Of a stretch of 64,000 nucleotides of DNA, positions 33,916 through 45,319 are shown piece by piece (within the stretch, counting starts at the first letter, position 1; each line of letters starts with the position of its first letter). The stretch is from Fragum whitleyi (Eukaryota; Mollusca; Bivalvia; Cardiida; Cardiidae), in the NCBI GenBank assembly GCA_948146395.1, contig OX411555.1, positions 45,580,065 through 45,644,064 on the forward strand, given 5' to 3'. The translations under genes and the position numbers were made by a program. The notes under the pieces were generated by a model. The model saw nothing but the letters and a program-made list of their open reading frames with translations. It ran no database searches and was not told where the DNA came from.

Positions 33916-34519
33916 ATGTCATTGTAACTGCTTATAGAAGCTGTAGTTATAATGTTAAGGCTCATCACATTCTATGAGTTTACCCTTATCCTGCTGAATT
34001 TATTTTTTTGTTTAAATAAATGTTAATTTTCGAAACATTTTAACCAGTCTGGCTTAAGTTTTTGCAAAAAAAAAGAGAGTAGATTGTGGACCTTTTATGC
34101 TAGGACTGCACCTCTGTGTAGGCTGATTTTAGTCTACACTGTCTGCCTAAAATTGTTTCAACAGCAGGATATGGGTAAAGTATACATTTTAACCTTTTCC
34201 TGTATTCGAGATTTTAGACTAGTTATTCTGTTAGTGCAATTTGGAAAAAAAAACTATTATAAGGTATACACTATTGTGAGAAAAAGAGAAATTGCATTTT
34301 CTAAGCGTAAAATTGAGATTGTAAAAACCCAAGGCGGTACAAGAAAGTGTTAATGATGATTAAAATGGGCATTATAGAAAGCTTTGCTGTGATATTATTA
34401 AGCTCATTGCCTCTTAAGCTTGGCTTTTTTTGAAACAAAAAGTTGAGTTATTGTAATGACTCTGTTGTCATTTATAGTTGTAGGTGTAGGAATTAAAGGG
34501 ACTTAAACTTGTACTGCTT

Positions 34520-34646
34520 TCAGGATGGCAAAACAGTGCAAACATTTTTCCAATTATACCTTGCTTTGCATGCAAGTGCATGTGCAAAGCAGGGTATAAT
34601 TGGAAAACTGTTAGCACCTTTTTGTCAACCTGAATGCAGGGCTGGT
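34520..34646. repeat. Palindromic MITE, ATGACAAAACGGTGCAAACT family
   Basis: The best-preserved copy: arms AGGATGGCAAAACAGTGCAA and its inverse around TGCTTTGCATGCAAGTGCAT GTGCAAAGCA. Confidence 0.7.
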
Positions 34647-34659
34647 CATATCTTTGTTA

Positions 34660-35090
34660 TTATTGAACATGTTTTCTTGAAACTTAGTATGTGCATTTAC
34701 TATTAAAAGAATAATCCATGCTTTTAAGGGGGATAACTCACATTGTCAGGGAAAATGACTAACAATTTTAACTTAGAGGCCCAGGCTTCAAAAATTCAAT
34801 ATTTAACATTAAGAGGCATAGGGATTTTCCCAAAAAATCTAGGGGCCCAGCCTAAAATCTAGGAGCCATGGGCGACTGGGCCCCTGATTGTGCCCAAAAT
34901 GAACTTTTGTGATCATTGAATGTCTGTCATCTGTTGTGAAAAAGGGTGTTAGTTAGCGCTCCAGAGGCCAAAACTTTGATGAAGTCTTTGTTAAACTAGG
35001 TAATAAAAGAATGTTTGTCTGGTCACAAGAATGAACTTTCTTGAATAGAGGAAGTTTTTTTTTTCAGAAAACATGAAAAGGGGCCTAAAT
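34660..35090. other. Intergenic, no gene
   Basis: AT-rich sequence between MITEs. Nothing recognised apart from a TTTTTTTT run near 35057. Confidence 0.4.
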
Positions 35091-35251
35091 GACAGTTCTA
35101 TGTCTCTGCATAAAACAGTTTAAATTACCAATACATTTATATGCAGTTACAATTGTTTTGCATTGAGCCATCATATTTTCTTGTAAACACTCTGCAGACC
35201 TAAATTTTGGTCCAATCTTCATGTCAATCACAATTATGGACTTAGAGTCTA

Positions 35252-35417
35252 TTTAAGGTAGTGGACCCGTAATAGTTCCGCAATGTTTTGGAAATAATGA
35301 ACTTTAACTGTGTTAGCCTAGGTTTCCTAATGATTTTCATTAGGAAACCTCAGTCAACATTGTGAAAGTTCATGAGTGCCAAAATGCTGGTGAACTGTTA
35401 TGGTTCCACTAACTTAA
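35252..35417. repeat. Palindromic MITE, GTAGTGGACC family
   Basis: From TTTAAGGTAGTGGACCCGTA to GGTTCCACTAACTTAAA, inverted around CCTAATGATTTTCATTAGG. Confidence 0.75.
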
Positions 35418-35574
35418 AAGATGACACTGTCACAGAATGGCTTTAATTAATACATTAATACATGCCTTGTATCACTGCTAGTGTGCAAATTGAAGTTTGA
35501 TTTTATGTCATTAACAGTTTCTCGACTGTGAATTCAGGTGAGTGATATAGGGCAATGTCGTCCTCTTGTTAAAA

Positions 35575-35793
35575 GAACCATAGGCATAACTAGGATTTTG
35601 AAATTTATACACACTCAGAAGGCGACCAACATAGAATATATAGGATAAAGGCGATATGTGGACTGTGACAAAAGAAAAATGTCCTCTCTCCGCTCCCATT
35701 TTCTAGGATTTGAGTGTTTGTGAATAATCAAAGCATTGTAATGATAGCTTGAATAAGCTGTAGTTTCGATGATATGATCTTTCATCAACAACA
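35575..35793. repeat. Dispersed repeat, copy 1 of 2
   Basis: It shares TATGTGGACTGTGACAAAA, ATTTGAGTGTTTGTGAATAA TC and AGCTGTAGTTTCGATG in order with 53690-53920. Family unknown. It immediately precedes a Helentron-like element here. Confidence 0.6.
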
Positions 35794-36756
35794 TTTTTTA
35801 GTCCCCTACCGGTGTTCACACCGGAGGGGACTATAGGTTTGCCCTCCGTCTGTCCGTCCGTCTGTCCGTCCGTCTGTCCGCTCAAATCTTGATCCCGCGA
35901 TAACTTAATAACTAAGCAAGCGTTTTTGATGAAAGTTGGTATATGACTAGATGGCAATGTGTAGATTATGCACATCTTTTTATTTTTGTTTTTCGACTTA
36001 AATTGAGGTTGCTATGGTTACAGAAATAGTGAAAATATGGCCAAAAATGGGATCCTGCGATAAGATAATAACTAAGCAAGCTAGTTTGATGAGACTTGGT
36101 ATATGACTATATGGCAATGTGTAGATTATGCACATCATTTTATTTTTGTTTTTAGACTAAAATTGTTGTTGCTATGGTTACGGAAATAGTGAAAATATGG
36201 CAAAAAATGTTGGATCCTGCGATAAGTTAATAAGTAAGCAAGCTAATTTGATGAGACTTGGTATATGACTAGATGGCAATGTGTAGATTATGCACATCAT
36301 TTTATCTTTGTTCTTTGACAAAAAGTGCGGTTGCTATGGTAACGGAAATAGTGAAAATATGGTAAAAAATGGATCCTGCAATAACTTAATAACTAAGCAA
36401 GCTAACTTGATGAAACCTGTTTTAAAATGTAAAAAAAATTATAAGCCATGTTAGTCAGGGTGGTGATGCAGCAGTATTAATCACCTCCAGTGAAAGTTCT
36501 CATTTCTTACCAACAAGACTGAAGAAAAACATCTTGGATCAGACAAGGTAACTGTTATTGATACTATTTCTTGCATCTGTCTATTGCTTCCATGAATTGT
36601 ATAGTGGGCACAGCAGAGACAACAACTCATGTAAGTCTTGTTTAACCCTTTAACAAGACCTGGTTTTGACGTCCCTGATAGAATTGGCGTGGGAAAACAT
36701 TGAGACAAACAAAGCCGGTAGGGGACTTATGCCCATGTCCAACATGGCTCTTGTTT
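35794..36756 (+). mobile_element. Helentron/pearl-like element with about 160 bp core
   Basis: Head TTTTTTAGTCCCCTACCGGT with hairpin CCGGTGTTCACACCGG; GTCC/GTCT tract 35848-35880; core units starting GATCCYGCGATAA at about 35891, 36051, 36213 and 36370 (period about 160). It ends GCCGGTAGGGGACTT, the head's inverse, hairpin CCATGTCCAACATGG and CTCTTGTTT. Head and tail match 8886-10270 although the cores are unrelated. Confidence 0.75.
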
Positions 36757-36829
36757 GAATGAGGATTTATTTTTATTATGCACTTGTGTAATGTGCATAA
36801 TGGAAGCTATGCCCCTGAGAACTGTACCT

Positions 36830-36997
36830 ATTTTTATGCCCCCGATAGGGAGGCATCATAAATTTGACTTGTCCGTCCATCCGTCTGTCTGTCTGTCCGT
36901 CCGTCCGTCATTCCGTCCAAAAACTTTAACATTGGCCATAACTTCTAAATCAAAGCGGTGTCGGGGGCATTGTCATCTTACAGTGACAGCTCTTGTT
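36830..36997 (+). mobile_element. Short Helentron/pearl-like element (CCCCCG head)
   Basis: A 168 bp relative of 27145-27446: TTTTTATGCCCCCGATAG, a GTCCGTCCATCCGTCTGTCT tract, then GTGTCGGGGGCATTGTC, hairpin CTTACAGTGACAG and CTCTTGTT. No room for a core repeat. Confidence 0.65.
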
Positions 36998-37918
36998 GAG
37001 CATGATTTTAATTTCATTATCAACCACCTTCAATCAAGTGTGGCTATAATGTGCATGCAGTGATCTTGCTTGAATTAAAGTTATGATAAGCTGCTTATTG
37101 TGTTTGACCAAAGAAATACACTGCAACTCCATTCTAACGAAATCTGTTAGAGCGCTGAATCCATTATAAAGTGGGTCTGTTTGGCTCCTGAAATTTTGGG
37201 GGGTCGACCATTTTGGGATGCTGCGGCGATGTTAGCTGATCCACCATTAACACTGTTTGATCGTGATTTTAGATCGAAGGGTGAAATGAAAAATTGAAGA
37301 ACAAGTACTTGGTGCAAGTATCATTACTTTTTATGTCTTTCATTTGAACACAAGTAAAATGTGTATAGACGAGATGTAAGGGTCAATGAAAAAAAATGAA
37401 ACATTTCTATGGCTTAGCACAAAACTATTAATTCTGTACGCACTTACTACAGCTTTACATTAGCCAATCAGTTTCCATATTGTATAAGATTTTAATAGAT
37501 TTTAAGATTACCCTTCAAATGATATCATCTGGTCATTATCTATATATATTGCAAATTATTGAGGCTTTCTTTGATCTATGACGTTCCACAAATGGTTTGT
37601 ATGCACAAGACTGTTGTTAATGCGAGAAAGAGTATCTGTTACTCAAATTTCTTTCAGACAAGCTGATCTTAACCTCTTCTAGAAAAGAAATGTCATTGAT
37701 ATCATCTCTAATCAAGGCCTGGTTAAGATGATCTGAATGAAAATTTCATCACAGATTCTATATGTTCTTATCTGTCAAAATGACATTTGTGCAATATGTT
37801 ATCAAATTATTAGATTAGAGCTTTGATATGCAAAAAGGGATCTTAAAGTTAACAGATATTTTTCTGAATGATAAGGATTTCAATAATAAATGATGAGTAT
37901 AATGCCGGATCTCTGTAT
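36998..37918. other. Intergenic, no gene
   Basis: AT-rich. 37120-37270 is slightly more GC-rich and open, but nothing is recognised. Confidence 0.4.
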
Positions 37919-38143
37919 AATCCTTTGCTGTTTAATCCCTGTTTTTTTAAGTGCCTGTGATTTTATGATTGAGAACACATTGAGAAAAAAGAAGAAATTG
38001 CTTCTGACAAGCAATTTCTTTTTTTTCCACACCATTTACTACCCTACTGAATGGTTATTATTCAAATTGAATCCACTTTAAATTTTCGTCTGCAAAACCT
38101 TTGAATTTGGACGGTCCAAAATTTTGCAAAACAGGAAAGTGAT
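37919..38143 (+). repeat. MITE, AAATTGCTTCTGACAAGCAATTT family
   Basis: A full plus-orientation copy, from TCCTTTGCTGTTTAATCCCT to AAACAGGAAAGTGA. The hairpin is GAAATTGCTTCTGACAAGCA ATTTC. Confidence 0.75.
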
Positions 38144-38445
38144 ACCTTGCAACTACAGCTTGACTCAAACTGTATTTACAATGTTTTAAGGGAGAAATTT
38201 GATAATTTGGATGAGCACTTTCTCAATACAGTTGTTTAATCTTGTCAAAATCTATTGGTGCACAGGAAAATTTTAAGTAATCTAGGCAGGTATAACCAAT
38301 TAAAATCAGAATAACTTTATTCAAAAGTTTAAGTTTCAATTTATACAAAAATTTCCCTTTCTGAATTATGATGCAGAATTATTTTTATACAAAATATATA
38401 GTAAAACACTAAGTATTCATAAAACGTTCTCTGTTGTTTCATTTG

Positions 38446-38674
38446 TTAACCCTTTGCTGTTTAATCCCTGCTTTTTACGTGCCTGTGATTTTATGATTTA
38501 GAAAACATTGTGAAAAAAGAAGAAATTGCTTCTGACAAGCAATTTCTTCTTTTTCCACACTATTTTCTACCCTACTGAATGGTTAACATTCAAATTAAAT
38601 CCACTTTTAATTTTCGTCTGCAAAACCTTTGAATTTGGACAGGTCCAAAATTTTGTAAACAGGAAAGTGTTAAA
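38446..38674 (+). repeat. MITE, AAATTGCTTCTGACAAGCAATTT family
   Basis: A full copy close to 37919-38143 in sequence, from GTTAACCCTTTGCTGTTTAA to ACAGGAAAGTGTTAA. Directly after it (38690-38890) is a head fragment of a Helentron-like element (CTGGCCAAAGG, GTCTGTTGTACAAGCGTCC). Confidence 0.75.
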
Positions 38675-40656
38675 CCCTTCCCATTTCTAGGTTCCCTGGC
38701 CAAAGGCAAACTATTGTCACTGTGTCTGTTGTACAAGCGTCCGGCTGTCTGTGTTGGTGTCATTTCGCCAATTTAACCAAACTTGACAGAAATGCTCATT
38801 GGCTGACCTTTCTCCTAAATTCTTTTTAAAATTTGGATTGGCTTAGAAATATGAACATGGCAGGGCAGTTTTGATTTTAATAATGTACCGGAGATTAATT
38901 TTATCTTCCACAGCAAGATCAAAATTGTCTTATCAATTTTTTCCACAATAACAAAAAAAAAATCATTCTTTGCAGTAAGATTAACATTTTCTCCAAAGGA
39001 ACACAATTTTCTTCAATATCAAAATTTTCTTTGCATCAAGAATAAAATTTTCCTCAACAGCAAGATAAAAGATTTTCTTTCGAACAAGATGAAAAAATTT
39101 TCCTCTGTAACGAGATCAAAATTTCCTCCAAAGTCAGGTCAATTTTTATCTTTACATTGATATCAGTATTTCCCATTTTTTCAGCAAGTATAAAGTTTTC
39201 GTTAGCTAGATCAAATTCATTCTCTATAGCTAGATCTCATTTTTCAGATCAAAGTTTTTATTCTCAGCAAGAAAACATTTTTCTTTTCAGCAAGACCAAA
39301 ATATTCCTCCCCAGCATTAACATTGGCCATAAATTTTGATTGGTGAGGGATAAAGTCTTCATATTTCACATGAATATTGCTGGTGACAATAGCTTTCTAT
39401 TTGTGTCAAAATCATCTGTCAAGGTCAAGTCATTTTGCAAGGTGAAATATTATGGAAATTTCTGAGAATGGCAGTTGGCATTGGTATTGGTATTTAACAA
39501 ACGCATCTTATTTCTTTTGTCCTTAGATCACAATTTTCCTTTGCATGGAGATGAAAAAAAGCCTGCAGCTAGATCAAAATTGTCCTTTGTAGAAGTATTA
39601 AAATTTTCTATGTAGCAAGATGATAAATAAATTCTCTTTTGCAAGATAAACATATTTTTGAGACAAGTTCAAACCAGCAAAATCAAAATTTCCCCTTTAA
39701 CAAGATCGAAATTTCTCCTGCATTGTCATTAAAGAATACCTGCACTGGGTTCTTCACCAAAAGGCGATTTTTTTCCCGCTTACAGGAACCTTTCTCAGAC
39801 ACGAAGTCATTTTTTTCTCCAAATTATCTTAAACCTTTTCCTCAGCGGGAGGATTAAAAAAAATTGGAACAAGATTATCATTTTTCTTGACAGTCATGTA
39901 AAACTTTTTCATCACAGTAATTTCATCTGCTTCAAGATCAAAATTTTCCTCTGAGGCTAATACAAAATCTTCCTTTGCAATAATAGAATAAATTTACCTT
40001 GCAGTAAGACTGAAATTGTATCTACAATTAGATCAGAAGCAATTTCAAAACTTTCGTTTGAACATGGGCAGAATTCTCTTTCCCAGCTAGATCAAAAAAA
40101 AAATTCCGACAGGAAGATAATATTTCTACAAGCAAGATCAAAACTCCCCCTTTCAGCTAGTTAAACATATCTCCACATCAAGATCAACAGTTTATTGACA
40201 GTGAGAACGTGCTTCACAAACTGTATTTTTTGGCCCTGTAAAATCGACTTTTTCAGATATCTAATGATCTTAATGATAACAAGTCTTCATGGTTACCCTG
40301 AACCCCTATTCTCAAATTTTACAAAAGAATTTCTCTTTTAACTTCGATATTTCTTTTGAAAAAATGGTATTAAAGTAGCCCAAGTTTTGTAAAATTACCC
40401 ATATTTAAGAAACTTTGAAATTTATACAGCTAAAAAAGTCTAAAACAAATAACGCGACACGACAATATTTCACTAAATCCTTCTAGAGGACATATCTATT
40501 ACTTGATTAAAGTGAGGATGTGTCCGGCTTCATATTTTTTGTGGCTTTGAATAACTATTTCGGGGGAATTGAGGCATCTTTGTTAATTTAGGCTACTTTT
40601 TTGGCTTATTTTAATGGAACTGCTTGGATTTGAAAAATATTTTATACGTTATTTGA

Positions 40657-40896
40657 TTTTGTTTGTTTGAATGGGTTTTACGTCGCTTTCAACAATTTCG
40701 CAGTTATATCGCGACGGCCGGAGCACCTAACAATGGATTCCTGGTATTTCTTTCACCTGTACTACCATTACACCCTTTTCTAGCCTCCGACTGCTATCTC
40801 ACATAGGTTTACGATTATCTACCCATTGGTGAGAGACAAACGTCGGAAAGGATATTTGCCGCCACCGGGGATCGAACCCACGACTTCCAGATTGGA
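40657..40896 (-). mobile_element. 5'-truncated tRNA-derived SINE
   Basis: A 240 bp minus-orientation copy of the 275 bp SINE. The break at 40896 falls in the tRNA-like head, leaving the B box (inverse of GGGGATCGAACCC) but not the A box. It is flanked by the perfect 13 bp repeat ATACGTTATTTGA (40644-40656, 40897-40909), as expected for target-primed insertion of a truncated copy. Confidence 0.85.
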
Positions 40897-41264
40897 ATAC
40901 GTTATTTGAGGAATTGTGAAAAAAATTATGAAGCAGCTTTAACTCCATTATATAGATAATAAATAGGTTGATAGAAAAAAGGTAGGTTTAATTGTGTACT
41001 TTATAAATTCGAAAAATGCTGTTTTCACAGGGCGAGTTCGTATACCTTGTCCTCTGTTCAAGAAAAAAACTTCAATTTCAAACTTTTGCTTTGAAGTGAA
41101 ATAAAAAAATCTCCATCTAGATAAAATTTTTCTTTTATAGTCAGTTCAAAATTTCTTCTTCAGAGTCAGTGAAAAAGATAACCTCTTCAAGATCAAAATT
41201 ATCCTCTGCAGCAAGATATCTGCAAAGATCAAAATTTTTTCTCCACAGTATTATATTTATCTTA

Positions 41265-41390
41265 TAACCTCTGTTTGTATTGTTTTCGTCGATGTTTCTC
41301 ACTGAAATTCAAGTTTCTAAAAATAGCCGCATCATATCATTTTTCTAAAAATAACTGTGATATCATAAAAGATATCTTAAGCATGTAGTT
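41265..41390. repeat. Dispersed repeat, second copy of 21990-22110
   Basis: It shares TTATATTTATCTT, GTTTTCGTC, CAAGTTTCTAAAAATA and CTAAAAATAACTG in order with the sequence right of the MITE in GALC intron 14. Confidence 0.55.
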
Positions 41391-41643
41391 CAAAATTTTA
41401 ATTTTTCTCGACATATAGATAAAAATCTTTCATTGTACGACCAAATTTTATCTCCACAGAAAATTCAATTTTGGTTATCTCAACAAGAAGAACAAAATTC
41501 TTTTGCAGCAATATCAGAATTTCACTTCGAAGATAGATAAAAAAAAATCAATGCAGCCAGTTTATAACTTATTCACAGTAAGATCAGAAGTTATCTCAAA
41601 ATTTTCCTCGGGGGCAAGATCAAGGTCATTCAGAAACTACGTA

Positions 41644-42659
41644 TACGAGGGATGTTCCAGAAGATCGTGGACTGACGTCATATCTCAAACACTCACGCTA
41701 GTATGAAAGTATCAATTATATCATCTTATAGAGTTATCTTTCCTCTACTCACACGGCAAATATTGTGAATGAACGCAGGATATTATTCATTTTAGGGAAC
41801 GACCAAAGACATGCACCCTGTGCCTAGCGGCGCACCCCTCGAGCCGTTAACGCACGCCGTTGACATCGGGATATTCAAAACACAAACCGCAATTCAAACT
41901 TTTTCAATAAAATCACCCCAAACTTATTATTTCACTATAAACAATTGCTAGGTGTTTCATTACACCTTCAATACCCGAAAAAATATTGCTATCAACAGCC
42001 ATTGGCAGGCGTCAAAATGCGCTTACATTCTGTCTTGTAATTCTATTACAGCTTTTATAAACATTTGATACTCTTCCTTCTTTTATTGTCACCAAAACGC
42101 ATTCTATCATTTAAATTTAACAACGTAATCATTCTTTAAGCTTTGTTGTGGAATTATCTCTTAAGAAATGCTTAACTGGATGTCAGTGACAGTGCTTTCG
42201 ACCCTCTGCTCTCACCTTGAATCAATTTCAATTAATTAGAACATTCAACCCGACGTTGTTCTGGTGACTTTTGTCAACTACCACCATCGTCAGTCAGGGC
42301 ACTTTATTCGAACAACAAAAGTGTTTCAAGCTATAATGTTTTCCAAAAATACCAATGTATCAGTATTGAAAAATGGGCAAAATCCTGAGAAATTTATAAG
42401 ACTGTTAGGTCATATTTTTGGAGTTAAAACAACAGAATGTATAGACGTTAGGTATGAAATTTAGTCCGTGCTCCGCTTGACGTTATGCATGTTTCTATGG
42501 CAAAGCCCGATGAGCGTGTCATGTAAGTTAATGAAATGAAAATATAAAAAAATTAGCACCTTCTATTTAAAATTCATTATTTGCAAATTTTAATGATGTC
42601 TGCCGAACAGTTTTTGAGATATTTAGAAAGTCCACGAACTTCTGGAACACCCCTCGTCA
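41644..42659. mobile_element. Mariner-like non-autonomous DNA transposon
   Basis: The 1016 bp element has inverted ends of about 30 bp: ACGAGGGATGTTCCAGAAG and TCGTGGACT on the left, ACGAGGGGTGTTCCAGAAG and TCGTGGACT as the inverse of the right end. TA flanks both ends. No transposase frame is visible. It sits inside the 24 bp array. Confidence 0.7.
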
Positions 42660-44035
42660 TATGTCTATTTTATCAGCAAGATCAGATTTATTCCTACCAG
42701 CTAGACCAAAATATCTTCCGTAGCCAAAGAAAAAAATCTCCCGAGCAAGATAGAAATTACCCCTATCAGCCAGCTTTAAATTTCTCCATTGCAAGATAAA
42801 AAAAAATTCAGGTAGATAAGATATCCACAAAGACATACGAAAAACTAAGCAATTTCAATATTTTCTCTGCAAGGAAATCGTTTTTTTCTCCGCAACAAGT
42901 TCGAAGTTCCTTTGATGACAGATCAAAGTTTATTTCCTTAGCCAGATCAGTCTTCTCCATAGTAAGTTCAATTTTTTCCTTTGCAGCTAGATATAAAATT
43001 TCCTCGGCAGCTAGAAAAAAGAAGAAAATTCTTAGCAGTCCTTTCATTTTTTTACACCCCAGTAAGTTCAAAAATTAAATTTTATTTTGAAGCTAGATTA
43101 GAAGGATCCTCCGAAGTATCATATAAGATTTTCTCTGTTGCAAGATCGAACATCTTTCTTCAAAGCGAGATCAATACTTTCCTATACAGTTTCATCGAAA
43201 TATCTCTGGTGAGAGATTGAAATTTACCCAAACATCTAGAACAGAATTTTCCTCCTCAGCAATATGAAGATTATTCTGTGTAGCAAGATAAAACAAATAC
43301 CGTATGTTCTGGACAATAGGCCGCCCGGCGTACAAGCCCCACTAGTGAAAATTTCAGTTTCAGAAAAGCTGCGGCTAATTGTCCGGAAGATATGTCAATC
43401 GAAATGTTCCTCCGCAGTGACACAATAAAAGACCCCCCCCCCCCCCCCCCCGATGAGATCAAATGTTCCTTCACGGCAAGATAAAAGAAATTGCTCTGCG
43501 GGTATTCTAAAAAATGCATCGGGACATACAAAACCCTTTTTTCTGCAAGGACATCTATTTTTTCTCGGCAGCAAGTAAATAAATTTCCGTGGTAAAAGAC
43601 AAAAAAAAAAAATTCGGCCAAGGTCAGTTCATTTTTTTTCTCCGTAGTCAGTTCAAAATTTTACTCTCCAGCTAGATAAAAACAGTTCTTAGGAAGAAAG
43701 ATCAAGTTGTCGTCACAGTCGGATCGTTTTTCCCCACAGATAGATAAAACGTTTTCTTTGTGGAAAGATTAAATGGTTCTCCGAAGAAACTTCTCTTTTG
43801 CAGAAAGGTCAAACTTTTTCCTTGCAGCAAGATCAAAATTTTGTCCTCATTGAGATCAGAAGCGACCTATATATTTTCCTTTGTTGCATGTTTAGAATTA
43901 TCTTCCCCTGCTTGATCGAAATTTCGCTCGCAGTGAGATCTACACATTCCTTTGCAGAGAGATCAAATTTTATCAAGAGTAAAACCAGAAACGATCGACA
44001 TTTAAATCTTCTTTTTGTGCAGCAAGAAAAAACAA

Positions 44036-44075
44036 GAAGCCCATGAAGGCCGGTATCGCTCCTCTGGCACTTTCA
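44036..44075 (-). repeat. Tail fragment of a Helentron-like element
   Basis: AACAAGAAGCCCATGAAGGC CGGTATCGCTCCTCTGGCAC is, on the minus strand, the shared tail: inverse head GCCAGAGGAGCG, a GCC..GGC hairpin and CTTCTTGTTT. Then 44076-44335 holds only a T run and a C14 run near 44206. Confidence 0.55.
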
Positions 44076-44349
44076 ATTTAATGACCAAGATCAAAAGTGA
44101 ATCTTATTCATTTTAAATTCATTCCAATATCAATATCAGGGATTTTTGTAATTCTATGTTGGAATTTCAGGATTTTTTTTTTTTTACAAAGTAAGGAATT
44201 TTTAACCCCCCCCCCCCCCGCACACACTTTCCTTTTCATGCGCACTTTGTAAATGCATGTTTCCTTATTAAAAAACAAGTTTAAATTTTGCTCCCAAAGC
44301 CCATCATTCTGGGTAGTTATTTAAGAATAAACGACTTCCAAGCGTTAAA

Positions 44350-44625
44350 TTTGTTTGTTTGAATGGGTTTAACGCCGCTTTCAACAATCTCGCAGTTATA
44401 TCGCGGCGGCCGGAGCACCTAACAATGGATTCCTGGTATTTCTTTTACCTGTACTACCATTACACCCTTTCCTAGCCTCCGACTGCTATTTCACATAGGT
44501 TTACGATTATCTACCCATTGGTGAAAGACAAACGTCGGAAAGGATATTTGCCGCCACCGGGGATCGAACCCACGACTTCCGGATTGGAAGTCTTATGCCT
44601 AACCAACTGCGATATGGCGGCGGCA
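44350..44625 (-). mobile_element. Full-length tRNA-derived SINE
   Basis: A 276 bp copy in minus orientation with A box (inverse CCAACTGCGATA) and B box (inverse GGGGATCGAACCC). It is flanked by a perfect 14 bp direct repeat TTCCAAGCGTTAAA (44336-44349, 44626-44639). The intact repeats suggest fairly recent insertion. Confidence 0.88.
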
Positions 44626-44718
44626 TTCCAAGCGTTAAAACTTCTAGCTTTAACTCTAAGCTGTAAGTACGAGCTTTGGTTGCAAAATCACCTTTTTATT
44701 ACTTTCATTAAATAAATT

Positions 44719-44865
44719 ATGGAAACCGATATGAGAAACCGTGGAGTTTCTATTTGGAATCGGTCCTTAGATGTATCTTGCGCGTCGGGCCTAGAAAATG
44801 CGGCTTACTCAAATTTTATTTACGATCTTTTGGCATCCGGCGATATTACGGAAACGGATGCTTAA
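44719..44865 (+). CDS. Unrecognised 48-codon open frame
   Basis: ATG to TAA encodes METDMRNRGVSIWNRSLDVS, CASGLENAAYSNFIYDLLAS and GDITETDA. The composition looks more like coding sequence than the neighbourhood, with no poly-residue runs, but I recognise no family. It starts 94 bases after a SINE. Could be a small gene, an exon, a transposon relic or chance. Confidence 0.2.
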   Translation: METDMRNRGVSIWNRSLDVSCASGLENAAYSNFIYDLLASGDITETDA

Positions 44866-45271
44866 TGCAGCTTTATTGTTATCGCACTGTCGTTCCAAGA
44901 ATGACGAACGTACTGGTAGCAATTCAATGATCTAAACTTATTTTAAATTACGCAGAATTACACGAATAACAGAAGACAAGAAAATATCGTCATTTCAAAT
45001 CCCTCGTCAGACATGTTGCTACAGACACTTTATATGACGCCATTGGGATTTCCCCGTGTTCTCTGAAAATGCAATTTATAAACGAGGATAGTCGATTAAC
45101 CTTTCGGAAATGTTTTCTGGTAGCGTCTATTTTCACTTCGGATAAAATACCCGTAGATCTATTTTAAGACTTTTAGGAAAGGATATTTCGAAATTCTATC
45201 GGTCAGAGCTGTATAAATTACGTTTGATCTTATGAATAATTCCTTGATTTGAATTTCGTTTGTTTCAATAG

Positions 45272-45319
45272 GCCAATCAAAAATATTCGTCGTCATCTGC
45301 ATCAGACAAGGAAAGAAAG
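45272..45319 (+). CDS. Possible 16-codon exon
   Basis: Between a good acceptor (TTTGTTTCAATAG) and a donor (GTAAAG) lie 48 bases reading ANQKYSSSSASDKERK in one frame. It has the look of a low-complexity exon of a nuclear protein, but no partner exon is identified. Confidence 0.2.

Larger units (their letters stand above)
38870..44035. repeat. Long decayed array of 24 bp units
   Basis: A motif near CAGCAAGATCAAAATTTTCCTCT recurs every 22-26 bases over most of 38870-39345, 39520-40215, 41100-41245, 41385-41640, 42660-43300 and 43440-44035. In 39061-39240, the AAGAT/TAGATC landmark falls at about 39061, 39085, 39111, 39134, 39157, 39183, 39205 and 39229. The gaps hold a SINE, a mariner-like element and other sequence. 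Units are strongly diverged, so the array is old. One minus-strand frame reads as an 8-residue repeat (FDLAAEEN-like), but stops break it. C19 at 43433-43451. Confidence 0.7.

Noticed and set aside
42808..43071. Minus-strand frame reading an 8-residue repeat
   Set aside because: The surrounding 24 bp array is broken by stops in all frames. I kept the protein origin only as a hypothesis.
43271..43621. 116-codon frame containing a poly-glycine run
   Set aside because: The glycines come from a C19 homopolymer, and the rest is the decayed 24 bp array.
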